Assembly: GCF_004000805.1 (NCBI RefSeq)
Contig: NZ_BILY01000044.1
Location: 1-57,445 of the forward strand
Length of the DNA: 57,445 bases
From: Paenibacillus glycanilyticus NBRC 16618
Lineage (GTDB): Bacteria; Bacillota; Bacilli; Paenibacillales; Paenibacillaceae
Direction of reading: 5' to 3'
Part shown: positions 24,409 through 33,024 of the stretch, one piece after another
How positions within the stretch are numbered: the first letter of the stretch is position 1
Layout of the letters: every line of letters starts with the position of its first letter
Program-made: the position numbers and the translations under genes
The notes under the pieces: generated by a model
Database searches by the model: none
Told to the model about the DNA's origin: nothing
What the model saw: the letters and a program-made list of their open reading frames with translations, nothing else

Positions 24409-25656
24409 TTAGTATTTCATGTTCGGGTAAAGCGGGAATTGAGCAGTCAGGTCGCGGACCATGCCGGTTGCTTTCGCCAATACCGCTTCGTCTTTCGGGC
24501 TCTTCAGCGTCATTGCGATAATTTCGCCGATTGTTTTCATGGCTTTCTCGTCCATGCCGCGGGAAGTGGCAGCCGGAGTGCCAAGACGGATACCGCTTGT
24601 TACAAACGGGCTTGTTGGATCGAATGGAATCGCATTTTTATTCGCCGTAATGCCGATCGAGTCAAGAACGTGCTCAGCGTCGCGGCCCGTGATGTTCAGG
24701 CTGCGCGTGTCAATCAGCATCAAGTGGTTGTCCGTACCGCCGGAAACGATGTTGATGCCTTCCGCAATCAGCGTCTCGGACAATACTTTTGCGTTGTTGA
24801 CTACTTTTTGCGCGTATTCTTTGAAGGATGGTTGAAGCGCTTCGCCGAATGCTACCGCTTTTGCTGCGATAATGTGCATCAGAGGACCGCCTTGCGAACC
24901 AGGGAATACCGCTTTATCGATTGCCGCTGCCCAAGGTTGACGGCAAAGAATCATGCCGCCGCGAGGACCGCGGAGCGTTTTGTGAGTTGTTGTTGTAACA
25001 AAGTGCGCATGAGGCACAGGGTTCGGATGCAGACCTGCCGCAACAAGACCCGCGATATGAGCCATATCCACCATGAACAATGCGCCTACGTCTTGAGCAA
25101 TTTGGCCAAGCTTCTCGAAATCGATGGTGCGCGGGTATGCGCTCGCGCCGGCAACGATCAAGCGAGGACGATGTTTGAAGGCCGCTTTGCGAACTTCTTC
25201 ATAGTTGATTGTAAACGTATCTTCTTCTACGCCGTAAGCAACGAAGTTGTATAGAAGACCGGATGCGTTAACCGGGCTGCCGTGCGTCAAGTGACCGCCG
25301 TGTGCCAGGTTCATGCCAAGAACCGTGTCGCCTGGTTTGAGGACGGCAAGGTATACCGCCATGTTCGCTTGCGCGCCGGAGTGAGGCTGAACGTTCGCAT
25401 GCTCGGCGCCAAAAATTTCTTTAGCGCGTTCGCGTGCGATGTCTTCCACAATGTCCACATGCTCGCAGCCGCCGTAGAAACGTTTGCCAGGGTAGCCTTC
25501 TGCATATTTATTCGTCAGGACCGAACCCATAGCTTCCAGAACCGCTTCGCTTACGATGTTCTCGGATGCGATCAGTTCGATGTTGTCGCGTTGGCGCTGC
25601 AGCTCAAGGCCCATTGCCTTTAATACTTCAGGATCTTGGTTACGTAAGTTTTCCAT
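24409..25656 (-). CDS. glyA: Serine hydroxymethyltransferase
   Basis: GlyA, 415 residues, is the PLP enzyme that converts serine and tetrahydrofolate to glycine and methylene-tetrahydrofolate, the main source of one-carbon units. The PLP lysine is Lys226 in VTTTTHKTLRGPRGG; ELIASENIVSEAV, YPGKRFYGGCEHVD and VDMAHIAGLVAAG are further signatures. The start was moved to ATG 25656 (MENLRNQDPE), which has AGGAGGCTTTTCACA upstream; the frame extends eleven codons further without family similarity. It follows ywlG by 23 bases and is closed by a strong terminator. Confidence 0.97.
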   Translation of the reverse strand: MENLRNQDPEVLKAMGLELQRQRDNIELIASENIVSEAVLEAMGSVLTNKYAEGYPGKRFYGGCEHVDIVEDIARERAKEIFGAEHANVQPHSGAQANMAVYLAVLKPGDTVLGMNLAHGGHLTHGSPVNASGLLYNFVAYGVEEDTFTINYEEVRKAAFKHRPRLIVAGASAYPRTIDFEKLGQIAQDVGALFMVDMAHIAGLVAAGLHPNPVPHAHFVTTTTHKTLRGPRGGMILCRQPWAAAIDKAVFPGSQGGPLMHIIAAKAVAFGEALQPSFKEYAQKVVNNAKVLSETLIAEGINIVSGGTDNHLMLIDTRSLNITGRDAEHVLDSIGITANKNAIPFDPTSPFVTSGIRLGTPAATSRGMDEKAMKTIGEIIAMTLKSPKDEAVLAKATGMVRDLTAQFPLYPNMKY

Positions 25657-25679
25657 TGTGAAAAGCCTCCTAAATATAA

Positions 25680-26282
25680 TTAGTCGCAAGTTCCTGACGT
25701 CTGCTCTGACGCCAGGCCGCTGTCTTCCAAGGTGTATACCGCGCGCGCTCCGCCAATCAGCTTAGGCCGCGAAAAAGCCATCGTAACATGGGCTGCGCCA
25801 ATCGACCGGATGGACGGTCTGACCGGAACGGCAACCCGGCGCAGGTGCATGCCGATAAAGGTATCGCCGATATCGATGCCCGCATGCGCCTGAACCGTCT
25901 CAACCAGACAAGCATTGGGCAGATGCCGGAAAGCGTAAGCGGCCATTGAACCGCCTGCCTTCGGAACGGGTACGGCCGCAACCTCATCCAGCCCGTATTT
26001 GTCCGCCGCCTCGCGGGGGAGGACAAGCGCCCGGTTCAAATGCTCGCAGCATTGATATACCGGATAAAAGCCCACGTCCTTCCGGACCGCTTCAATGCCT
26101 GCATAGATCTGGGCGGCCGTCTCGACCGTTCCCGAAGTTCCGATCTTATGGCCAAGCACCTCGCTTGTGCTGGTGCCGACAACAAGCAGCTGGCCGGCTC
26201 TCAGTCCTCCTGCTACAACAAGTTCCCTTACAATAGTCTCCACATCGGCTGCAATAGTAATGGTTTCCTTTTGATTGTTCAT
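25680..26282 (-). CDS. ywlG: UPF0340 / TIGR01440 family protein (YwlG-like)
   Basis: This 200-residue protein belongs to the conserved UPF0340 family found between rpiB and glyA in Bacillales. Recognisable stretches are LLVVGTSTSEVLGHKIGT, YQCCEHLNRALVLPRE and VQAHAGIDIGDTFIGMH. The function is not established; the family is annotated only by similarity. The ATG at 26282 follows GGAGGTATGTACA. It is 23 bases upstream of glyA and probably cotranscribed with it; a dispersed-repeat hairpin separates it from rpiB. Confidence 0.9.
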   Translation of the reverse strand: MNNQKETITIAADVETIVRELVVAGGLRAGQLLVVGTSTSEVLGHKIGTSGTVETAAQIYAGIEAVRKDVGFYPVYQCCEHLNRALVLPREAADKYGLDEVAAVPVPKAGGSMAAYAFRHLPNACLVETVQAHAGIDIGDTFIGMHLRRVAVPVRPSIRSIGAAHVTMAFSRPKLIGGARAVYTLEDSGLASEQTSGTCD

Positions 26283-26307
26283 TGTACATACCTCCTATGA
26301 ATACAAA

Positions 26308-26399
26308 GAATGATCACACGAATCGCTTAAGGATTAATTACACCGATGGCCAGTTAATTAAGCGGTTAATGATAATTCTTGCTTCGAAAGCATGGACCT
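26308..26399. repeat. Extended copy of the dispersed hairpin repeat
   Basis: The hairpin at 26308-26378 is bounded by GAATGATCA and TGATAATTC, like the copies near 22014, but has a longer centre with an inner CGCTTAA/TTAAGCG stem. It is followed by the tail TTGCTTCGAAAGCATGGACC, which overlaps the rpiB stop codon at 26398-26400. Confidence 0.82.
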
Positions 26400-26856
26400 A
26401 AGGATGAACCGTATACTGCTGCTCGATTTCCTTCACTTTCCGGACACGCCCAACGTGGCGATCGCCGCCAGAGAACGGCGTTTCCAACCAGATGCGGACA
26501 ATTTCCTGCGCAAGACCAGGGCCGATAATACGCTCGCCCATCGCAAGCACGTTTGTATCGTTATGCTCGCGGGTGGCTTGTGCCGAAAACATATCATGCA
26601 CCAGCGCGCAGCGGATACCCGGAACTTTGTTCGCCGCGATTGACATGCCGATACCCGTGCCGCAAATCAGAATGCCGCGGTCAGCCTGACCGCCGGCCAC
26701 TCTGTCTGCCACAGGCAGCGCATAATCGGGATAATCCACCGACTGGCTGCAGTCGCAGCCCAAGTCTTCAATTTCATGACCAAGCGATAAAAGAAACGGA
26801 ACAATTTCATCTTTCAGACGGTAACCCGCATGATCTGCACCAATTGCAATTTTCAA
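26398..26856 (-). CDS. rpiB: Ribose 5-phosphate isomerase B
   Basis: RpiB, 152 residues, interconverts ribose 5-phosphate and ribulose 5-phosphate in the pentose phosphate pathway. The RpiB/LacAB motifs are present: IAIGADHAGYRLKDEI at the N-terminus, DYPDYALPVADRVAGG, the anion-hole loop ICGTGIGMSIAANK, and ARATREHNDTNVLAMG reads here as AQATREHNDTNVLAMGER. Length matches the family. It follows ywlE, as in Bacillus subtilis (ywlF), and precedes ywlG. Confidence 0.95.
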   Translation of the reverse strand: MKIAIGADHAGYRLKDEIVPFLLSLGHEIEDLGCDCSQSVDYPDYALPVADRVAGGQADRGILICGTGIGMSIAANKVPGIRCALVHDMFSAQATREHNDTNVLAMGERIIGPGLAQEIVRIWLETPFSGGDRHVGRVRKVKEIEQQYTVHP

Positions 26857-26923
26857 CGCAAAACCCTCCTGCTAGTTGTCGAATCATACGGACTTATTAT
26901 ACCTAAAATACTCAAAAAGACGA

Positions 26924-26963
26924 AAAAAGAGCATGACATGCTATCACTAGCATGCTGCTCTTT
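26924..26963 (-). terminator. Terminator after ywlE
   Basis: On the minus strand AAAGAGCA-GCATGCTA pairs with TAGCATG-TGCTCTTT (small interior bulge) and is followed by TTTTTTCG. It separates the ywlE transcript from rpiB. Confidence 0.85.
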
Positions 26964-27123
26964 GCCCAGGCGACCGGCCGTATGTTCCGATGCTCCACCG
27001 TGGTTACCCACTTCCGTCGCCAGTTACATCGGAAACCGTCTTTGTTACCTTCATGATAGCTTATTCAACCGTGAAAATCAATCAAATATACGCATAAATC
27101 GGGCCTAATTCCGGCATGGAATA

Positions 27124-27702
27124 TCATCCCTTTTGAAGCATTTGAAGGAGGGACTTCAGGCTCTCTTCGATTTCCTTGGCGCAGCTTTCGTACATGCCAA
27201 GCGTTCCGCCGAACGGATCGGCGATATCGAAGCTTGGGATCCGGCGCTCCAGCTCCAGAAGACGGGAACGTTCCGCAGTCGACAGCTGCTGGCCTAGCGC
27301 CTGCTTCATATGCATCTCCGTATACAGGCGCTCGAGCTCTTCAATGTCCGCCTGAACGGCCGTATCCTGGTTAACGTATTCCTTGAGCGTATAAGCTTTA
27401 TCCACGGCTTCAGGGAAATAGTTGAGCAAGCCGCGTTTGTGTCCGGCTGTCATCGTCAGAATGAGATCCGCCCATGCAACGGCTTCTCCGCTTAACGCGC
27501 GCGACGAGCCGCGGTGCTCGACCGATTTGCCCCGCAGCGTTGTTGCCGCATGCGACGAGATCGGCAGTCCGTCAATGGTAGATACTCCGGCGGAACGAAC
27601 CTCCAGCGATATCCCCTTCTGCTCCGCCATCGTCCTCAGCATGGCTTCCGCCATCGGCGAGCGGCAGGTATTGCCGGTACAAACAAACAAGATGCGCGTC
27701 AT
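27124..27702 (-). CDS. ywlE: Low-molecular-weight protein arginine phosphatase
   Basis: The 192-residue protein has the low-molecular-weight phosphatase loop VCTGNTCRSP at its N-terminus, with nucleophile Cys8 and the Thr (Thr12) that distinguishes YwlE-type arginine phosphatases from tyrosine phosphatases, which have Ile or another bulky residue there. The general acid lies in DIADPFGG near the C-terminus. YwlE reverses McsB arginine phosphorylation, which marks proteins for ClpCP. It is about 40 residues longer than Bacillus YwlE because of a middle insertion rich in Glu and Leu (AVQADIEELERLYTEMHMKQ). The ATG at 27702 follows AAAGGGG. Confidence 0.92.
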   Translation of the reverse strand: MTRILFVCTGNTCRSPMAEAMLRTMAEQKGISLEVRSAGVSTIDGLPISSHAATTLRGKSVEHRGSSRALSGEAVAWADLILTMTAGHKRGLLNYFPEAVDKAYTLKEYVNQDTAVQADIEELERLYTEMHMKQALGQQLSTAERSRLLELERRIPSFDIADPFGGTLGMYESCAKEIEESLKSLLQMLQKG

Positions 27703-27743
27703 GCTGCATTCCCCTTTCTGGTATGGCTGATTCCATTGATGTA

Positions 27744-28304
27744 TTAAAATATAAATAAAAGACCGAAAATGAGCAAGATCGTCCCGCCAAGCGCCTCCCC
27801 GTAGCCGCCCAGATTTTCGCTGACCCGGCGCCCAAGCAGCAGTCCCAGTACGGACATTAACCCGCCGAAAAACCCAAACAATAACACCGTCAGCAAAATA
27901 TCGGCCTCGAACATGCCGAGTGTTACGCCAACGGAGAAGGAGTCGATACTGACGCTGAACGCAAACAAAAACGTTCCGATCGAGGAACGGTAGTCCATCG
28001 TTTGGACCGATTCCCCTTTGAGCGAGCTGTAAATCATGTGCCCGCCAAGCAAAAGCAGCAGCACGCCCGCAGCCATCGTCGCAACATGGCCAAGCAGTCC
28101 GCTGACAAAATGTCCGGCATATATGCCGCCAAGAGGCATCAGCACATGGAATAACGCGATAATGCTGCTTAACCGGAGCACATCGCGCAGGCGAATCCCC
28201 TTCAGCCCGATTCCGATTCCTAACGAAAAAGCATCCATGCCAAGCGCAACCGCCATAATGAGCAGTGTCGCGAATTGTCCGGCATGCAAAGTTGCATCAG
28301 TCAC
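27744..28304 (-). CDS. mntP: Manganese efflux pump MntP
   Basis: This 186-residue membrane protein is of the MntP (YebN/YwlD) family, which exports Mn2+. It has six hydrophobic segments, and the two symmetry-related acidic motifs are present: LGMDAFSLGIGIG and VSIDSFSVGVTLG. I chose the GTG at 28304, seven bases after GGGGG; the frame runs further upstream to 28361 but that part has Cys/His-rich sequence with no family match. It lies in the conserved order tsaC-mntP-ywlE. Confidence 0.92.
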   Translation of the reverse strand: MTDATLHAGQFATLLIMAVALGMDAFSLGIGIGLKGIRLRDVLRLSSIIALFHVLMPLGGIYAGHFVSGLLGHVATMAAGVLLLLLGGHMIYSSLKGESVQTMDYRSSIGTFLFAFSVSIDSFSVGVTLGMFEADILLTVLLFGFFGGLMSVLGLLLGRRVSENLGGYGEALGGTILLIFGLLFIF

Positions 28305-28371
28305 GCTATCGCCCCCATGTCCACATCCATTCTTAACCAAGATATGCGGACAAGGGGACAAACATACTACT

Positions 28372-29442
28372 CTATACGCGGACGATTTGATGCCCCGCCG
28401 CTTTCGCCAGACGATTCATCAGAGCAAGTCCGATCCCTTCCTCGGAGCAGCCTTCCGCCCATATGCGCTGCACGCCTTCCGAGTCGAACCGGCGGAGTGC
28501 CGCATACAGGTTATGCGCCGCCTGCTCCGGATGCAGCTCGCTCCCGTAACTGAGGATCAGGTCGGCATCATACGCGGCTGCTCTTTCGTCGAAAGTGAGA
28601 ACACCGGTCTTCACAGGCGTTGTTTTGGCATGATTGAGTTGCTCCTGAATATAACGGACCGCATTCGCCGGTTCGCCCAACACGATCCGAAGATCGCCTT
28701 TCGGCGCATAATGCGTATATTTCATGCCCGGCGAGCGCGGCGCCTCCGACACATCCGGATTCGCTGCCGCAGGAGCATCGATTACCGCCTCAGGCGCAGC
28801 GCTCTGCAGCTGCTCGGCCGTAATCCCTCCGGGACGGAGAATACGGATGGTATTCGAATCCGGCAGCTCAATAACGGTTGATTCCAGTCCGACGCCCGTC
28901 GCGCCTCCGTCTACGATGCCGCTGATTTTTCCTTCCAGATCCTCCAGCACATGCGCTGCAAGCGTCGGGCTGGGCCGGCCGGAGCGGTTCGCGCTGGGAG
29001 CGGCTACCGGACAGCCGGATTGCCGAATGAGGGCCAGCGCGGCCGGATGATCCGGCATCCTGATGCCGACGGTCGCGAGCCCGGCCGTAACAAGCGGAGA
29101 TACCGCGCCTGTGCGTACCGGCAGCACGATCGTAAGCGGGCCCGGCCAGAACTCTTTCATCAGCCGCGTCGCAAGCTCCGGATAAGGAAGAGCAAGCTCC
29201 GCCAGCAGATTTTCATCCGCGATATGCACGATAAGAGGATTATCCGACGGTCGGCCTTTTGCCTTGAATATGCCTTCAACCGCCTTTGTGTTCCGGGCAT
29301 CCGCACCTAGGCCGTATACCGTTTCGGTCGGAAAGGCAACCAGCTCTCCTTCCCGCAGCAGCGCCGCCGCTTCCTCCAATTGTCCGGCCATCGCATCGGC
29401 AGGAGCAGCCTCCGCAACCCGCCAAACCTTCGTTGTTGTCAT
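28372..29442 (-). CDS. tsaC: L-threonylcarbamoyladenylate synthase (Sua5/TsaC)
   Basis: The 356-residue protein makes threonylcarbamoyl-AMP, used for the t6A modification of tRNAs that read ANN codons. The YrdC domain (about residues 20-210) contains GLGADARN, FKAKGRPSDNPLIVHI and SANRSGRPSPT; a C-terminal Sua5 domain (about 240-356) is joined by the linker SPGMKYTHYAPKGD, so it is the long Sua5 form, as in Bacillus YwlC. The ATG at 29442 follows AAGGATAGAG. It lies 144 bases downstream of spoIIR. Confidence 0.95.
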   Translation of the reverse strand: MTTTKVWRVAEAAPADAMAGQLEEAAALLREGELVAFPTETVYGLGADARNTKAVEGIFKAKGRPSDNPLIVHIADENLLAELALPYPELATRLMKEFWPGPLTIVLPVRTGAVSPLVTAGLATVGIRMPDHPAALALIRQSGCPVAAPSANRSGRPSPTLAAHVLEDLEGKISGIVDGGATGVGLESTVIELPDSNTIRILRPGGITAEQLQSAAPEAVIDAPAAANPDVSEAPRSPGMKYTHYAPKGDLRIVLGEPANAVRYIQEQLNHAKTTPVKTGVLTFDERAAAYDADLILSYGSELHPEQAAHNLYAALRRFDSEGVQRIWAEGCSEEGIGLALMNRLAKAAGHQIVRV

Positions 29443-29586
29443 CTCTATCCTTCAATCCCTGCTATTCGAAAGTAATCGTTCGTCGTCTAACTGCCCCCAT
29501 TATAGCATATACGTCCTGAATTGCGGAGCGGCGGCCCTTTGCCGGGCGACTATGCGCCTTGAAAGAACCGCCGCGGGCAGCTTGCT

Positions 29587-30342
29587 TTAGAACAGGCTTT
29601 TCAGCCAGTTGATGAATTGCTCAATAATTTCCAGCAGGAAAAACTTCGCTTTTGGCGCTTCGCCTTGCTTATTCTCGTCTTGCGATTTTTGAACGGAAAC
29701 TTCGGATTTGCCTTCTTTGCCGTCAGAAGCCTTTTCAACCTTTGCGTTATCTTTATGATCGGCGGAAGCCGTTTTTACCGTCTCCGCTTTCGCGGCGTCA
29801 GCATCCGGATTGGCAGCGGCGGCTTCGCCGGTTGCCGCATCGATGAAGCACAGCGGCGGGAACAGCACGCACCACCAGTTTTGGCCTTTGCCTTCGCCAA
29901 GCGTAATCAGGAGAGCTTCATAGTTGCCTGCCGGATACACTTCGTTGCTGTACATTTTTGTCGGGAACGGAACCTGGCCCAGCTCTGCATGATAGCTATA
30001 ATCGAACCTGCGGCTTGTCAGCACGTCAGCTACGATACCATTGATTTCGTCCATATGATCAAGCACCGTTTGGCGCGCTTCTTCAATCGTTTGCGGACCC
30101 GTTACCCAAGTGTCCATGGCTTTCACCACGGCATCGCGGACAACACGCTTTACGGCCTGGTCGGCAGGGGAATCAGAATTAGCCAAGATGCGCAGACGAA
30201 TGGAATCTTGCGGAATAATCGTATCGACCACAGCCGCATCCGTACGCTGCTGCTCCCAGCTCATCACAAGAACAAACAAAACGATAACCAACAAAGCATA
30301 AGATTTACGGAAATAAAAAAGGGAATTAGTGCGGTTGATCAT
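29587..30342 (-). CDS. spoIIR: Stage II sporulation protein R
   Basis: SpoIIR is secreted from the forespore and activates the mother-cell protease SpoIIGA, which processes pro-sigma-E. The 251-residue product has one N-terminal membrane/signal segment (YALLVIVLFVLVMSW), then the family core SIRLRILANSDSPADQAVKRVVRDAV and a conserved NWWCVLFPPLCFID. Between this and the C-terminal FFLLEIIEQFINWLKSLF is a Lys/Glu/Ala-rich linker of about 50 residues, making it longer than its Bacillus counterpart. The ATG at 30342 (MINRTNS) follows GAGGAG; the frame extends 23 codons further without support. A sigma-F promoter is expected but I cannot identify one confidently. Confidence 0.93.
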   Translation of the reverse strand: MINRTNSLFYFRKSYALLVIVLFVLVMSWEQQRTDAAVVDTIIPQDSIRLRILANSDSPADQAVKRVVRDAVVKAMDTWVTGPQTIEEARQTVLDHMDEINGIVADVLTSRRFDYSYHAELGQVPFPTKMYSNEVYPAGNYEALLITLGEGKGQNWWCVLFPPLCFIDAATGEAAAANPDADAAKAETVKTASADHKDNAKVEKASDGKEGKSEVSVQKSQDENKQGEAPKAKFFLLEIIEQFINWLKSLF

Positions 30343-30535
30343 AACACAAGCTCCTCTCGATCGCACCCGTCGGTGCATCAGCTTGCGTTCCGGAACGTAT
30401 CTATCCGTCATTATGTCCGCGTTCCCGGCTCTATAAACCTAGCAGAAAAAATGAAAATGATAGAGTTGTTTTCATAACACACGAGGCCGGTGAGGGGAGG
30501 GAGCGGGGAATGGCGTGGGGCGAGGTGCGGGCAGG

Positions 30536-30750
30536 GGCTGTAACGCGGTTTTTCCGTGTTACAGCCGGGAATGGCGCGGGGCGAGGTGCGGGCAGGGGCT
30601 GTAACACGGTTTTTCCGTGTTACAGCCGGGAATGGCACGGGCTGCGGTGCGGACAGGGGGATGTAACACGGTTTTTCCGTGTTGCAGCCGGGAATGGCGC
30701 GGGGCGAGGTGCGGACAGGGGGCTGTAACGCGGTTTTTCCGTGTTGCAGC
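30536..30750. repeat. Four tandem 61-62-bp repeats each with a perfect hairpin
   Basis: The sequence TGTAACACGG or its close variant starts at 30539, 30600, 30662 and 30724, giving periods of 61, 62 and 62. Each unit holds an inverted repeat with arms GTAACACGG/CCGTGTTAC around TTTTT; the units are joined by a GC-rich linker containing GGGAATGGCGCGGGGCGAGG. The array lies between the spoIIR leader and the prmC terminator. Open reading frames cross it on both strands but consist only of the repeat. Confidence 0.93.
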
Positions 30751-30757
30751 GGAGTTA

Positions 30758-30804
30758 ACAAAAAACACGCTGCCAGCATCGGATGATGCGCTTAGCAGCG
30801 TGTT
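30758..30804 (-). terminator. Terminator of prfA-prmC
   Basis: AACACGCTGC (30795-30804) pairs with GCAGCGTGTT on the minus strand and is followed by TTTTGTTAA. It begins 11 bases after the prmC stop. Confidence 0.92.
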
Positions 30805-30815
30805 CAATAAAGTTA

Positions 30816-31763
30816 CTATTTTGTGCGGACGGCGATGACATGGCGCTCGATGCCGCCATAGTCAGTAATGATGCGGATGTCGTCCCATTCGCCGACATTC
30901 CGCAGCAACTCTGCAACGTCCTGGGCTTGGCCCATGCCAAGCTCGAAGGCGACAATACGCGGCAGCTGCGCAAGCGACGGCAGCTGCTCCACCATGCGGC
31001 GATACGGATCCAGCCCGTCCGCCCCGCCGTCCAGCGCGAGGCGCGGCTCGTAATCGCGCACCTCGGGCTGGAGGCCCGCAAGATCATCCGCCGGAATATA
31101 CGGCGGATTGGACACAAGCACATCGATGCGGATGTCCTCCGCATCGGGTGCCGCCCCTGCGGCGCCGCGCTTTGCAAACGGCGCCAGCAGGTCGCCCTGC
31201 ACGAACGCCATGCGCCCCGCCGCCTCATGGCGGGCCGCGTTCGCGCGGGCGACCTCAAGCGCGTCCGGCGAAAGATCGGACGCGCATACGCGCCATCCGG
31301 GACGCTGCGAAGCAAGCGTCACGCCGATGGCGCCGGTGCCGGTGCCGACGTCAACCACCGTCGGCGCTACAGCCCCGTCCGGCGGCCACAGCTTGTCGGC
31401 CGCCTCAAGCACGGCCTCGACGAGCAGCTCCGTCTCCGGCCGCGGAATAAGCGTAGCCGGCGTAACCGTAAACGGCCGGCCGTAGAACCATTCCTCGCCG
31501 ATGATATACTGCACCGGCTCGCCCGCCGCCTTGCGGCGGATCAGCCGGGCCCATTCCGCGGCATGCTCCGCCGGAAAGGGCTCGCCGAAGTCGCGCAGCA
31601 TCGCTGACCGCTCGATGCCAAGCACGTGCAGCAGCAGCCGCTCTACATTGGAGCGCGGCTCCATAACGCCAAGCCCCTCCAAAAACGAAGAAGCCTGCAT
31701 GCAGGCTTCCCTAATGGTAAACGACGGTGCAAAAAACGCCCGTTCGTCCTTATGATCACTCAT
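30816..31763 (-). CDS. prmC: Release factor glutamine methyltransferase
   Basis: PrmC (HemK), 315 residues, methylates the GGQ glutamine of release factors 1 and 2. It has an N-terminal helical domain (EACMQASSFLEGLGV onward), the SAM-binding VVDVGTGTGAIGVTLA and the substrate motif SNPPYIPADDL that holds the glutamine. The C-terminal half contains the family stretch EPRLALDGGADGLD. The ATG at 31763 has only a weak ribosome site (TTAGAGAAA); a start at residue 17 would still keep the domain. It follows its substrate gene prfA by 48 bases. Confidence 0.96.
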   Translation of the reverse strand: MSDHKDERAFFAPSFTIREACMQASSFLEGLGVMEPRSNVERLLLHVLGIERSAMLRDFGEPFPAEHAAEWARLIRRKAAGEPVQYIIGEEWFYGRPFTVTPATLIPRPETELLVEAVLEAADKLWPPDGAVAPTVVDVGTGTGAIGVTLASQRPGWRVCASDLSPDALEVARANAARHEAAGRMAFVQGDLLAPFAKRGAAGAAPDAEDIRIDVLVSNPPYIPADDLAGLQPEVRDYEPRLALDGGADGLDPYRRMVEQLPSLAQLPRIVAFELGMGQAQDVAELLRNVGEWDDIRIITDYGGIERHVIAVRTK

Positions 31764-31811
31764 TTTCTCTAACGTCCCTTCTTCGAAGGCATTAAAGCTA
31801 TCCGAAAATGC

Positions 31812-32882
31812 TTAGTTAAGCTCTCGCTCCATCAATTCCGCCTGCTCGGCAATCGTCAGCGACGATACGATCTCTTCCATGTCGCCGTTCATAACGGAAT
31901 CCAGCTTGTGCAGCGTAAGACCGATACGATGGTCCGTTACGCGGCTTTGCGGGAAGTTATATGTGCGGATACGCTCGCTTCGGTCGCCCGTGCCAACCTT
32001 CAGCTTACGCTCGCCCGCATATTTCGCTTCCTCTTCTTGACGGCGGATATCGGAGATCCGGGCACGAAGAACTTGAAGGGCCTTGGCCTTGTTCTCGTTC
32101 TGCGATTTCCCGTCTTGACAGGTCGCCATAATGCCGGTAGGCACGTGAAGCACGCGAACGGCCGACTTGGTCGTATTAACCGACTGACCGCCTGCACCGC
32201 TGGAGCAGAATGTATCGATCCGGATATCTTTATCCAGGATTTCAACTTCCACTTCTTCAACCTCGGGCATGACCGATACCGTCGATGTAGACGTATGAAT
32301 ACGGCCGCCGGATTCCGTTACCGGAATACGCTGTACGCGGTGCGCGCCGCTCTCGTATTTCATCTTGCTGTAAGCGCCTTTGCCGGTAATCATAAAAATT
32401 ACCTCTTTGAAGCCGCCGAGATCATTCTCGTTCAAGTCCATCAGCTCGCAGCGCCAGCCTTGCGCGTCCGCAAACTTCGTGTACATCCGATACAACTCGT
32501 ACGCGAACAAAGCAGCTTCATCGCCGCCCGCTGCGCCGCGGATTTCCACGATAACGTTCTTGTCATCGTTAGGGTCTTTCGGCAACAGGACGATACGAAT
32601 CTTCTCATCCAGCGCCGTCTTGCGCTCGGTCAATTCATCAATCTCCATCTTGACCATCTCGCGCATTTCGTCGTCAAGCTTCTCGCCTTGCATAAGCTTG
32701 GCATCTTCAAGCTGTTCCGACACTTGCTTATATTCTGTGAAGGCTTCATAAGCCTCTTGTAAATCCGATTGCTCCTTGGAATATTCCCGCAGGCGCTTCG
32801 GATCACTGGCTACATCCGGATCGCACAACAGTTCACTTAACTTCTCGTAACGGTCTGCGAGCGCTTGTAAACGGTCCAACAC
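31812..32882 (-). CDS. prfA: Peptide chain release factor 1
   Basis: RF1, 356 residues, ends translation at UAA and UAG. The peptidyl-tRNA hydrolysis motif GGQ lies in SGAGGQSVNTTKSAVRV, and the stop-codon recognition tripeptide is PVT in RIPVTESGGRIHTS, in the position of the RF1 PxT motif rather than the RF2 SPF. The start appears to be GTG at 32882, after GAGGTGAATCATT. It is the first gene of the prfA-prmC pair, and the usual spoIIR neighbour follows. Confidence 0.97.
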   Translation of the reverse strand: MLDRLQALADRYEKLSELLCDPDVASDPKRLREYSKEQSDLQEAYEAFTEYKQVSEQLEDAKLMQGEKLDDEMREMVKMEIDELTERKTALDEKIRIVLLPKDPNDDKNVIVEIRGAAGGDEAALFAYELYRMYTKFADAQGWRCELMDLNENDLGGFKEVIFMITGKGAYSKMKYESGAHRVQRIPVTESGGRIHTSTSTVSVMPEVEEVEVEILDKDIRIDTFCSSGAGGQSVNTTKSAVRVLHVPTGIMATCQDGKSQNENKAKALQVLRARISDIRRQEEEAKYAGERKLKVGTGDRSERIRTYNFPQSRVTDHRIGLTLHKLDSVMNGDMEEIVSSLTIAEQAELMERELN

Positions 32883-32974
32883 AATGATTCACCTCTATGA
32901 TTTTCCTTAATGGTATCACTCATTATAGCACAAAGGACCCGCATTTTCGACTGGTGTATTTGCCTAAGTCGCAC

Positions 32975-33016
32975 GAAAGGAGCTCCGCGTCTTCCCTAAG
33001 GAAAACGGAGCCCCTT
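32975..33016 (-). terminator. Terminator after ycnI
   Basis: GGGGCTCCG and CGGAGCTCC form an interrupted stem with an internal TCCTTAGGGA hairpin; the 3' side continues TTTCG. It lies between the ycnI stop and prfA. Confidence 0.75.
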
Positions 33017-33024
33017 CATTCTGT

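Noticed and set aside
30411..30838. Several open frames of 72-122 codons on both strands across the hairpin array
   Set aside because: They consist only of the 61-62-bp repeat translated, are open on both strands at once, and lack ribosome sites.
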